Origin: Massilia oculi
GTDB lineage: Bacteria; Pseudomonadota; Gammaproteobacteria; Burkholderiales; Burkholderiaceae_D
Direction: 5' to 3'
DNA: 64,000 bases
NCBI RefSeq assembly: GCF_003143515.1
Contig: NZ_CP029343.1
Coordinates: forward strand, 2,604,001-2,668,000
Shown here piece by piece: positions 40,213 to 49,410 of the stretch. Both the position numbers and the translations under genes were made by a program. Numbering within the stretch: position 1 is the first letter of the stretch; each line of letters begins with the position of its first letter. The notes beneath the pieces were generated by a model that ran no database searches, was not told where the DNA came from, and saw nothing but the letters and a program-made list of their open reading frames with translations.

Positions 40213-41082
40213 TCAGAAGTGGTATTCGGCGCGGATCATCGGCGTGCTGGCGCGCTGCCCGCGTCCGCCGGTCGTGGCGCGGGTATTGCCGAACTTGTTG
40301 TTCCAGAACTGGTATTCGACACCGACGCGGAAGCGGTTCTTCTTCTGGCCGAAGTGCGCGCCGACATCGTACATCAGCTGCATGTCGATGTTCGTCTCGG
40401 CGCCGGTAGGGTTGCCGGTTTCGTCCAGGCCCTTCTCGGCGATGAAATTGGCATAGCCCTCGAAGGCCCAGCGTTCGTTCAGCGGGATGCCCCAGCTGAC
40501 GTTGAGCATCGGATGGTTCTCGTACTTGTAGCGTCCGCGCACGTCGGAGATCGGGGCGAAGGCGCCGCTCGGCGCATTGCTTTCGCGGATCAGGAGGATG
40601 CTGGTGCTCAGGAAGCCCGGCACGTCCCACATCAGGGTCGGCCCGACCACCAGCATGCGCTTGCGCGAGTTGTAGCCGACGTCGCGCTTGGTGTTCAGGT
40701 CGAAGCCGGCGGTGAGCCCGACGCCCTTCACCTTCCCGAAGCGCAGCTCGCGCCCGCTCAGCGCGCCGATGTCGAGCGTGTGACGGTACAGCAGATAGGC
40801 TTCCTCGGCGCCGGAATCGCCGCCGAGCGAGCGTGGATCGTTGCGGTCCGACTTGAGCCAGTCGAGGTTCAGGTAGTTGCTGCCGTACTTGTAGCCGCTG
40901 GCGTGGGTCAGCGCGAGGACGTGCTTGTCGATGTGGTCGGGATTGAACGGCTCGGCGAAGCGGCTGCCGTAACGCCAGCTGACGGCGGTATCGCTCCAGT
41001 CGAGCGCCTGCGCGGGGCTGGCCGCGAATCCCGTGGCCAGCAGGCAGGCGCCGCAGCCGAGGACGCGGGTGACGATGTTCAT
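40213..41082 (-). CDS. Tsx-like outer-membrane channel protein
   Basis: This 289-residue protein has a signal peptide (about residues 1-26) and alternating beta-strands ending in a C-terminal Phe (MIRAEYHF), as expected of an outer-membrane barrel. The N-terminal part (WSDTAVSWRYGSRFAEPF and LTHASGYKYGSNYLNLDWLKSD) resembles the Tsx nucleoside-channel family. The ATG at 41082 is only ten bases after the stop codon of the glucan synthase gene, so the two form an operon. That context suggests a role with the glucan rather than with nucleosides. Confidence 0.75.
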   Translation of the reverse strand: MNIVTRVLGCGACLLATGFAASPAQALDWSDTAVSWRYGSRFAEPFNPDHIDKHVLALTHASGYKYGSNYLNLDWLKSDRNDPRSLGGDSGAEEAYLLYRHTLDIGALSGRELRFGKVKGVGLTAGFDLNTKRDVGYNSRKRMLVVGPTLMWDVPGFLSTSILLIRESNAPSGAFAPISDVRGRYKYENHPMLNVSWGIPLNERWAFEGYANFIAEKGLDETGNPTGAETNIDMQLMYDVGAHFGQKKNRFRVGVEYQFWNNKFGNTRATTGGRGQRASTPMIRAEYHF

Positions 41083-41092
41083 GATCTTGATC

Positions 41093-44000
41093 CTATGGTT
41101 CCGGCGCGCCAGGCGCGCGCGCAACCCGCAATTCTACCTTGTGGTCACGCCGGTCGTCACGCAGCACGATGGTCCAGTCCGGGCAGGGTTGGCCGTCCAG
41201 CAGCATCTCTTCAAAGCCTTCCGTGGCGTGCACCGTGATCTCGTAGAACGCGCCGCGATGACGGTAGCGCAGGCTGAAACCATCCCAGCCCGGCGCCAGG
41301 CGCGGCCTCAAACGCAGCGCGTCGCCATGGCGTTCCAGGCCCAGCAGCGCTTCGACGAACAGCAACCAGGTCCACGCCGCCGCCGGCGTCGCGACGCCGC
41401 CGGTGGCGCGGCAGGCATGCGGCGCGATCGTGCGCAGGCCGCCGCTCATCAGGTAGGGCGGCCCGTCGCCATGCGCCATCGGGTCGAGCATGCGCGCCAG
41501 CTGCCATGCGCTGGCGGCGTCGCCCAGCCGTGCGAATCCGGCCGCGGCCCAGGCGGTGGCGCGATGGTCCTGGCCGGGACCCGACCTTACCCGCTCGCTC
41601 CATTCGCCGTCCACCGGCGGATCGCAGCGCGGCACGGCGCCATCGATGCGCAGGCGCTGCACCGCCGCGCGCAGCGCTTGCGGCCCTTGCGCCGCGCCGG
41701 CCTCCAACGCCCAGCACTGGGTCGACAGCTCGACGCGGCAGGCGGCATTGGCGATCGAGCCGAGGGCATTGCTGCTGTCCAGCCAGGTCCAGCGATACCA
41801 GTCGCCGTCCCAGCCGTGCTCCTCGCATTGCGCGCGCAGCGCCAGCGCCGCGCCGCGGCAGGTGGTGGCGAAGCCGAAGTCGCCGCGCCGGTCGGCCACC
41901 TCGGCGAAGCGCTGCAGCACGGCGGCCATGAAGAAGCCCAGGCGCACGCTTTCGACGCGCCCGGCCACGCCTTCCTCATGCAGGCGCCCCGCCGCCGGCG
42001 GCAGGCCGCGCGGCCCGAAGCGCAGGCAGCCGCGCAGGCCATGCACGCAGTGCTGGTACAGATCGTCGCGGTCCGACAGGCGCGCGGCCAGCAGCGCATG
42101 GTCTTCCGTGACCGCGAGATAGCGCGTCAGTGCGTACGGCAGCCACAGGAAGTCCTCGACGGCGCAACCCGTCGTGAACGCGGGCGCGGCGCGCACCAAG
42201 GCTTCGCGCAGCAGTTCGGGGCGGACATGGACGCAGGCCAGGGCCGACTGCAGGCGCAGCGCCGGGTCGCGCTCGCCCATCATGGCGTTGAGCGCCTGGT
42301 AGGGCAACCAGCGGTTGACGCGCAGGTCGAACCCGGCGTCGGGCGTGTGCACGGTGACGACGCCGAGCGTGTGCTCCCACCAGTCGCGCAGGCGCTGCCA
42401 TGCGGCGGCGGCGGCTTGCGCCGTGCCATGGCGCTGCACGGCCGCGCTGGCGTCCAGGCTGCCGGGGCCGGCCACGCCCAGCACGAAGACCAGTTCGCAC
42501 TCGGCGCCCGGCTCGAGGGTGACGCCGACCTGCAGCGCCGCGCACGGGTCGAAGCCCGCGCCGGCGACGTCCGACAGAGCGGCACGCCCCAGCGCCGCCG
42601 GCCGCGCGATCGAGCCCAGGCGGCCGATGAACTCCTGGCGGTCGCAGGTCACGGCAACCTGCTCGGCGTCGACGTGGAAGAACGCGACCTTGTCGTGGAA
42701 GCCCGCGCCGAAGGCATTGCGCGCAAACAGCGCGCCGCTGGCGAGATCGCGTCCGGTCACCACCTGCAGGCCGGGCGGCGCGTCGCGCTCGTCCAGCAGC
42801 CATTCCACATACCCCGTCGCGCTCAGACGGCGCGGCGCATCGCTGTCGTTGCGCAAGCGCAGCACGCTGTACTTGAGCGGCGCATCCTGGGCGACGAAGC
42901 AGCGCAACTCCGAATGAATGCCGTGGGCGCGATGTTCAAACACGCTGTAGCCGACGCCGTGGCGCGTCGTATACGCCTCTGGCGACGGCGCCGGCCACGG
43001 GGTCGGCGACCAGACGTCGCCGCCGTCCTCGTCGCGCAGGTAGAAGGCTTCGCCGCCCTGCGGCGCAATCTCCTTTTCGCTCCCCGCCGTCAGGCGCGTG
43101 GCGCGCTCGCCGCTCCAGCTGACGGCATGGCCGCGTTCCGAGACGCAGCTGCCGAAGGCATCGTTGGCCAGGAGGTTGATCCACGGCGTGACGGGCGCGG
43201 CGATGCCGACGCCGCTGCGCACCACGTACTCGCGGCCATCCGGCGTGAAGCCTTTGACGCCGTCGTCGAGCATCGCCGCCGGTGCGGCCTCGATCGAGGC
43301 CGGGGGCTGACTCGCAGCGGTCCATGCCTGCGCCGGCGTGGTGGCGACGAAGGGCGGCGCCTCGGCGTGGCCCGTGCGTCCGGCGCGGCGCAACTGGTCG
43401 GCCAGGTCGCCGCGCTCGCTGGACAGCAGCACGCTGGCGGCGGAGCGCAGCAGGATGCGGTCTTCTTGCGGCACGTCTTCCTTTAGGTGCAGGTGCAGTC
43501 CGCCGGGCTGGTCGAAGCTGGACGGATCGACCAGCGGCGCCGCCAGGTGCATCAGGGCTTCGCGCGCGGAGCGGCTGTCGCACAGGACCAGCAGGTCGAC
43601 CGCCAGGCCGTGGTCGCGCCAGTAACCGTGGGCTTGCAGCAGCTGGCGCGCGAGGCCGGTGTCCGGTCCCTCGCCCAGCTGCAGCAACAGCAGCGGCAAG
43701 TCGCCCGTGACGCCATAGGCCGGCAAGTCGGCCCGCCCGCGCTGATTGCGCGCGATGACGGCGGGGTCGGCGCGCAGCGCCGGCGCGGGCTGCAGCAGGC
43801 AGCCGGCCAGGCGGTTGATCAGCTGGGCGTCGGCTTCGCCGATCTCGGCGCGGCGCAGCTCGGCCTGGGCCAGGGTCCAGGCGGCCTCGATCGCGTGGTC
43901 GACCTCGTGCGCGACGCCATAGCGCGCCGCCAGCTCGCGCGCCAGCGCACGGCTGGAGGCCGCGCCCAGCACCAGGTCGACCGTGATCTCCTGCTGCGGC

Positions 44001-47000
44001 GCCAGCGTCACGGCGCGCCGCAATGCCAGCAGCGCTTCGTCGGGCTCCGGGTCCAGGCCGGGCAGCGCGCCGCCGTTACTCACCGCCTGCGGCCGGCACA
44101 ACTCATGACCGCGCCCGATGAAACGCGCGCGATTCGTTTCCACGCTCGGCTGCCCCGCCATCTCGCGCACCGTCATGCGCTGCACGAGCACGGGCGCGCT
44201 TGGCGTGGTCACGCACAGCAGGCTGTCGGCGGCGCCGTCGAATTCGATCCGGATGCCGCTCCGCCCACCCTCTTCCAGGGGCGGCCCGGCCAGCGCCACG
44301 CAGCCCGTCAGCTCCAGGGTGCGCGCCTCAGCCCCGCGATTGACGATGCGGATGCGGCGCAACTCGACGTCGTCGCCAGGGGCCACCACCGCATCGGTGC
44401 GCATTTCGATGCCGTGATCCACGCGGCGCAGGCTGGCCCGTCCTTCGGCCAGCACCGCCTCGACCTCGTCCGGCGCCGGCGCGCCGGGCAGCAGGACGTT
44501 GGCCCAGGCGGCGCCGGAAACCGTATCGCGCACGTGAAGGGCCAGGCCGGCCTCGCCGCCGCGCGTCAGCCCGGTACCCTCCCAGCGGCTGGCGCCGGCG
44601 CCCGCGCTGTCGACGACCAGGTGGTAGCGGCCATTCGACAGCAGCTGGACTTCCGGCAGCGGCGAAGCGTCCGGCTCGAGCACGCGCGCATATGGACGGG
44701 TCGCCGCCACGCCGTCAAGCGCCACGCCGGCATCGATGCGCAGGGGCGGCTCGGCGCCGGCTGCCGGCGCCGCCTCTTGCAGCAGGCCGAGCGCGGCGCG
44801 CAATTCTGGGTCGCGTGCGAAGCGGCGCTGCATCGGTTGGCCTTGCAGGTGACGCGCCAGCGCCAGCAGGGTCGTGGCCTGGTGGCGCGCGAGCTGGGCC
44901 CGCACCACCGCCTGGCGTTCGCCTTGCGGCAGGCGCGCCGGGGCATAATCGAGCGCCTCATGGAAGCCGGTCTCGCCCAGCAGGCCCTGCTCCGCCATGC
45001 GGCGCAGGTTGGCCGCCGCCAGCGCCGGCGCCACGCCAAGTGCCAGCGCGGCGCCATGGGGCGCGGCGACCAGGTCATCGCCCACGCGCCGCTGCAGGGC
45101 CGCGGCGTCCAGGCCGAAACGGTCGACGCGGTAGCGCGCCGCCGCGTCGACCGCGTTGCAGCCCGATTCGGTATAGCCCCACAGCAGTCCCCTGCCCCTG
45201 GCGTGGGCCGCCTGCAGGCGTACCACCGCCCGGCCGGCGTCGTCCAGCAGGGTGTCGCGGAACGAAGGCATCACGAGCTGCGGCGCCAGGTAGTCCGCCA
45301 GCGCGCCCGCACGCGACAGCAGCAGCGCGCCGCCCCCCGTCATGCGCAAGGAACGGCCGAGCGACCACCAGTGCCGCTGCGGCAGCTGGCCCTGGGCGAC
45401 GGCGGCGAAGCTGGCCATGCGCGCCTCGGACGCCAGCAGGTCGCAGCTGTCGCCGTCCAGGCGTCCATCGCGCCCTTCGCGCACGTGACAGCCGGTGGCC
45501 AGCAGGCTGGTAGACGGGTCGACCAGCTTGCCGAAATCCATGCGCGCCGCTTCGCGCGCCTGCGCGGCCAGGCGCGCGATGTTCTCCATGCGCTCGCGCG
45601 CGCAGTCGCGCCCCTGTGCGACCAGCTGGGCCAGGCCCTCGTTGCCCCCTGGCGCATCGAACGCGGCCAGTTCGCGCAAGGTCGGGATGCGGGTCAGGCC
45701 GGCATCGAGCACGTATTCCTGCACCGCGCGGGTCCAGGGCGTGAGCGCATGCAGGTCGTCCAGCTGCGCCGCGCACTGCCGCGCCAGGCGCGCCGTCCAG
45801 GCGCGCAGCGCGGGCGTGACGTCGCCAGGCAGGTCCGCATCCAGCTCGGCCGCCCTGGCCGCGACCGCGCGCAGGCAGTCTGCCAGGCCCGGCAAGGTAT
45901 CGGTGGCGCGGCAGCGGCCCGGCGCCAGCGATTCTTCCAGCGCGTCCAGCGCCGGCGCCACGCCGGGCGGCGCGTGCTCGCGCACCACGCACAGCGTGAC
46001 GCGGATGCCGTCCAGCGCGGCGGCATCGAGGATCGGCCGGTCCGGCAATTCATCGAGGCCGGCGGCGAAGGTGCGCAACGCCAGCGCCAGGCCGCCGCTC
46101 GCCGCGGTGTCGACATGGGCCGGTTCGAGGGGAGCGAGCGTGACGCCGTCATACCATTCGAAGGGGTGGCCGTGCCAGCGTTCCAGCAAGGCCATCGACG
46201 CCAGCGCCTGCTCGCTGCGCGCGAGCAGGCCGCCCAGCGGCAGATAACCGAAGTCGCGCGCGCTCAGGGTCGCCAGCAGGGTCAAGCCCATGCTGGCGGG
46301 CGACACCCGCTCGTCGACGGTGGGTTCGGAATGGTCGAACACGGCTTCCGGCGCCAGGCCGTTCCGGCCCGCGCCGTGCTGTTCGAAGAAGGCCCAGCTG
46401 CGGCGCGCCAGCGTGCGCAGGAACAGGGTCTGCCCCTTCGCCAGGCGCATGCCGCGCCGCGACGGCTGGCTGACCCACCAGGCCAGCACCGGCGACAGGA
46501 ACCATACCAGCAGCAGCGGCGCGGTCGCGAACAGGGCGTAGGGATTGGCGAAGGTCAGCAGCACCGCGACGCCGACCGCCAGCAACGGAGGAAACCACAT
46601 CGTACGCGAGTTGTTCTCCATCGCGCTGCTGGGACGAGCCAGCGCCGGGGTACGCAGCTCGAGCAGCTTGCGGCGGCTCACATCGCGCCGCCACAGCCCG
46701 CGCACGACCGCGTCGGCGTCGAGCCAGGCCCGGTGCGGCAGGAAGGCCAGCGCCAGCTCGGCGCGCACCAGCGTCGTGCGCGCGCCGCGCACCCAGGCGT
46801 CCAGGTGCTGGCGCAGCGGCGCATCCGGCGCGCGGCCGGCCAGCGTGGCCAGCATGTCGAGCAGCGCCGGCAACCAGGCCGGCGCCAGGATGGCCACGGT
46901 CCAGAACACGGGCGCGGCCAGCAAGCTCCAGCACAACACGAGCAGCGCGATCGACGCCGGTGCGGCCAGGCTCCCGGAGAGCAGGTCGAACAGGCGCCGG

Positions 47001-49198
47001 CGCACCCGCGCGGCGCGCAGGCGCTCGGCGCCGCGCCCGAGGCGGCGCGCTTCCTGCCAGGCGGCGCGCAAGGCGCCATGACGGCGCAGCACGTGTTCGC
47101 CGTAACTGCCCGGATGCGCGGCGTCCAGCCGCACGTCGCTTACGCGCGCGGCGCGCAGGCGGTCTTCCTCGACCGCGCCGGGTTGCGCCCGGCCCTCGTC
47201 GCGCAGCTCGAGACCCATCGCGCGGCGCCAGGCATCGACGTCGTAGATCGCGGCCCAACCACCGCCACCGTCGGGCCACAGCCGCTGGTAGCGCATCGCG
47301 CCCTGGTGCGGCAAGGCGGTCCCGAGCCGTGGCAGCAGCATGGCATGGCCTTCCAGCACCCGGCCCGCTTCGTCCTGCAGCGGCCGGTGCAGCGGGTGCG
47401 CCATCGCCGCCACCAGGCTGCGCGCGGCGTCGCGCGGCAGGCCGGTATCGGCATCGAGCGCGATCACGTAGCGCATCCCGGCCGCGCCGCTGGTATTGCC
47501 GGCCGCGAGCGCGAAGCGGTCGCGCACGCCGCACAGCCAGGCATTCAGGTCGGCCAGCTGGCCACGCCGCCGTTCGCGGCCAATCCAGGCTTGTTGATCG
47601 TCGCTCCAGGCGCGCGGGCGCACCAGCAGCGTGAAGGGGCCGTCCTGTTCAATACCGTACTTGCGGTTGAGCGCCTCGATCGCGCCACCCGCCCGGGCCA
47701 GCAAGTCGGCATCGAGGGGCAGCGTCGCTTCAGGTGCGTCGGGCAGGTCGAGCAACAGGCAGAAACGCAGGCGCGGATCGCGGTTTCCCAGGTAGCGCAC
47801 TTCGAGGTCGTCGCACAGCGCCGCGAGCTGGGCGGCGTCGGCCGGTTGCGCCGACACCGCCACCAGCGTGCGCGCCTCAATGGGGATGCCGGTCGCCACG
47901 TCGATGCGCGGCGTGGCCTGGGGCCGGGCCAGCCAGCTCCCGGCCATCCCCACCAGGGCGCGCGCCAGGGCGCCGGCCACCGGCAGCGCCAGGATGCCCA
48001 TCAGGACCAGCAGCAGCGGACCGGCCCCGCCCTGCCAGGCGTGGACCAGGCCAGCGCCCGTGAACAGCAGGGCCAGCGCCGCCGTGGCGCCCGTATGCAT
48101 GCCGGAGGAAGCGCCCGGCAACGCGGCGCGAACGCGCGACGCCCATCCACGCCGTCCGCGCAGCCGGGCCTCGAGCATCGCCAGGCCGGGGCCGGCCAGG
48201 TAGTGGCCCACGTGGCGGATGCGCGTATCGAGCCCGCCCTCGCCCGGCGCGCGATGCACGCCGGCCAGCGCGATCGCCTCTTGCGCCACCGCGGCCTCGC
48301 TCACGCCGAGGGAATCCGCCAGGCGCGCGACCGTGTGGCGGTAGCGGTCGCGCGTGGCGCCGTCCATGCGCGCATAACTGCCGTCCGGGTCGTCCCGCAG
48401 CAGCGCATCGACCACGCCCAGTTGTTCGGCAAAGGCGCGCCAGTCGACGCCGCCCAGCGCGCGCAGGCTGGCCAGGGCATTGCCGGCAGAGATGGCGTCC
48501 TGCGCCTGGCTGCTCCTTTCGTCCTGCGCCAGGCAGGCGATGCTGCCCTGCCCATCCGCCAGGCGCGCGTCGATCCAGTCCAGTACCTGGGCCAGCGGCG
48601 CGCCGCGGCCCTGCAGGCGGCGCGCCAGTTCGGCGACGAAGGCGCTGTTGTCGGCGTCTTCGCTGCGCGCCATGTCGGCGAACAGCAGCACCAGGTCGCC
48701 CGGGCGGGCCTCGGCGGTGTCGAGGAAGCGTGCGGCCCAGGCGGCGGCGCGTTCGCGGCCGGTGCAGGCATGCGCGGCGTGCGCCGCCAGGGCGGCCAGC
48801 CGGTCGATCAGCGCAAGACGCAACAGCGCGGGCAGCGCATCGAGTTCGGCGACGCGCAGGGGCGCGCCTTGCTGGCTGGCGGCGAGGACGCGCGCCAGTT
48901 CTTCGGTGTCGATGACGCCGTCGGCGCGCGCGACCGCGTCGGCCGCCAGACGCCACACGCGCGCGGCGCCATCCTGGGCGGCGACCTGCCGCGCCTGCGC
49001 GCGCGCCAGCCGCAGCTGGGTGTCGAGCAGGTGGTAGCCATCGAGCAGGCGTGCGCCCGCGGGAGGCAGTTCGATCCCGGCGCGCACGGCGCGGTCGAGC
49101 GTATCGCAGGAACGAACGATGGCCTCCGCATTCGCGGCCAGCAGCGCCACGGGGGCGGTGGCGCCGGCGCCATGTGGCGCATGCTGCCCGGAGGGCAT
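41093..49198 (-). CDS. Cyclic beta-1,2-glucan synthase (NdvB/ChvB-like)
   Basis: This 2,701-residue inner-membrane enzyme polymerises UDP-glucose into cyclic beta-1,2-glucan. Hydrophobic regions lie near residues 370-420, 740-790 and 865-910. A GT84-type glycosyltransferase domain carries RYVIALDADTGLPRDAARSLV near residue 580. A central GH144-like/cyclisation region and two glucan-phosphorylase-like (GH94) beta-sandwich modules lead to the C-terminal barrel, with EDFLWLPYALTRYL near residue 2350 matching the phosphorylase acid motif. Length is normal for the family. The start at 49198 is tentative because the ribosome binding site is weak and the frame opens further to 49306. It is co-transcribed with the Tsx-like gene. 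Confidence 0.92.
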   Translation of the reverse strand: MPSGQHAPHGAGATAPVALLAANAEAIVRSCDTLDRAVRAGIELPPAGARLLDGYHLLDTQLRLARAQARQVAAQDGAARVWRLAADAVARADGVIDTEELARVLAASQQGAPLRVAELDALPALLRLALIDRLAALAAHAAHACTGRERAAAWAARFLDTAEARPGDLVLLFADMARSEDADNSAFVAELARRLQGRGAPLAQVLDWIDARLADGQGSIACLAQDERSSQAQDAISAGNALASLRALGGVDWRAFAEQLGVVDALLRDDPDGSYARMDGATRDRYRHTVARLADSLGVSEAAVAQEAIALAGVHRAPGEGGLDTRIRHVGHYLAGPGLAMLEARLRGRRGWASRVRAALPGASSGMHTGATAALALLFTGAGLVHAWQGGAGPLLLVLMGILALPVAGALARALVGMAGSWLARPQATPRIDVATGIPIEARTLVAVSAQPADAAQLAALCDDLEVRYLGNRDPRLRFCLLLDLPDAPEATLPLDADLLARAGGAIEALNRKYGIEQDGPFTLLVRPRAWSDDQQAWIGRERRRGQLADLNAWLCGVRDRFALAAGNTSGAAGMRYVIALDADTGLPRDAARSLVAAMAHPLHRPLQDEAGRVLEGHAMLLPRLGTALPHQGAMRYQRLWPDGGGGWAAIYDVDAWRRAMGLELRDEGRAQPGAVEEDRLRAARVSDVRLDAAHPGSYGEHVLRRHGALRAAWQEARRLGRGAERLRAARVRRRLFDLLSGSLAAPASIALLVLCWSLLAAPVFWTVAILAPAWLPALLDMLATLAGRAPDAPLRQHLDAWVRGARTTLVRAELALAFLPHRAWLDADAVVRGLWRRDVSRRKLLELRTPALARPSSAMENNSRTMWFPPLLAVGVAVLLTFANPYALFATAPLLLVWFLSPVLAWWVSQPSRRGMRLAKGQTLFLRTLARRSWAFFEQHGAGRNGLAPEAVFDHSEPTVDERVSPASMGLTLLATLSARDFGYLPLGGLLARSEQALASMALLERWHGHPFEWYDGVTLAPLEPAHVDTAASGGLALALRTFAAGLDELPDRPILDAAALDGIRVTLCVVREHAPPGVAPALDALEESLAPGRCRATDTLPGLADCLRAVAARAAELDADLPGDVTPALRAWTARLARQCAAQLDDLHALTPWTRAVQEYVLDAGLTRIPTLRELAAFDAPGGNEGLAQLVAQGRDCARERMENIARLAAQAREAARMDFGKLVDPSTSLLATGCHVREGRDGRLDGDSCDLLASEARMASFAAVAQGQLPQRHWWSLGRSLRMTGGGALLLSRAGALADYLAPQLVMPSFRDTLLDDAGRAVVRLQAAHARGRGLLWGYTESGCNAVDAAARYRVDRFGLDAAALQRRVGDDLVAAPHGAALALGVAPALAAANLRRMAEQGLLGETGFHEALDYAPARLPQGERQAVVRAQLARHQATTLLALARHLQGQPMQRRFARDPELRAALGLLQEAAPAAGAEPPLRIDAGVALDGVAATRPYARVLEPDASPLPEVQLLSNGRYHLVVDSAGAGASRWEGTGLTRGGEAGLALHVRDTVSGAAWANVLLPGAPAPDEVEAVLAEGRASLRRVDHGIEMRTDAVVAPGDDVELRRIRIVNRGAEARTLELTGCVALAGPPLEEGGRSGIRIEFDGAADSLLCVTTPSAPVLVQRMTVREMAGQPSVETNRARFIGRGHELCRPQAVSNGGALPGLDPEPDEALLALRRAVTLAPQQEITVDLVLGAASSRALARELAARYGVAHEVDHAIEAAWTLAQAELRRAEIGEADAQLINRLAGCLLQPAPALRADPAVIARNQRGRADLPAYGVTGDLPLLLLQLGEGPDTGLARQLLQAHGYWRDHGLAVDLLVLCDSRSAREALMHLAAPLVDPSSFDQPGGLHLHLKEDVPQEDRILLRSAASVLLSSERGDLADQLRRAGRTGHAEAPPFVATTPAQAWTAASQPPASIEAAPAAMLDDGVKGFTPDGREYVVRSGVGIAAPVTPWINLLANDAFGSCVSERGHAVSWSGERATRLTAGSEKEIAPQGGEAFYLRDEDGGDVWSPTPWPAPSPEAYTTRHGVGYSVFEHRAHGIHSELRCFVAQDAPLKYSVLRLRNDSDAPRRLSATGYVEWLLDERDAPPGLQVVTGRDLASGALFARNAFGAGFHDKVAFFHVDAEQVAVTCDRQEFIGRLGSIARPAALGRAALSDVAGAGFDPCAALQVGVTLEPGAECELVFVLGVAGPGSLDASAAVQRHGTAQAAAAAWQRLRDWWEHTLGVVTVHTPDAGFDLRVNRWLPYQALNAMMGERDPALRLQSALACVHVRPELLREALVRAAPAFTTGCAVEDFLWLPYALTRYLAVTEDHALLAARLSDRDDLYQHCVHGLRGCLRFGPRGLPPAAGRLHEEGVAGRVESVRLGFFMAAVLQRFAEVADRRGDFGFATTCRGAALALRAQCEEHGWDGDWYRWTWLDSSNALGSIANAACRVELSTQCWALEAGAAQGPQALRAAVQRLRIDGAVPRCDPPVDGEWSERVRSGPGQDHRATAWAAAGFARLGDAASAWQLARMLDPMAHGDGPPYLMSGGLRTIAPHACRATGGVATPAAAWTWLLFVEALLGLERHGDALRLRPRLAPGWDGFSLRYRHRGAFYEITVHATEGFEEMLLDGQPCPDWTIVLRDDRRDHKVELRVARAPGAPEP

Positions 49199-49410
49199 CT
49201 TGTCGTTCTCAACTTTCAACGGGGACCTCGGGACGGAGGCGTGCGCGGCGGACCGCCGGAGGACGGGACACCCCGGGACAATCAGGGCAAAGGACCAGAC
49301 AAACAATGCTGGGCGCGCACGGCTGACTCCATGCTAGGGAAAGGAACGAAAGGCTACCGTGCGCTGGCGTACACACACCGCCTGCCCGGCCTGGCAGGCG
49401 TGCGGGATAG

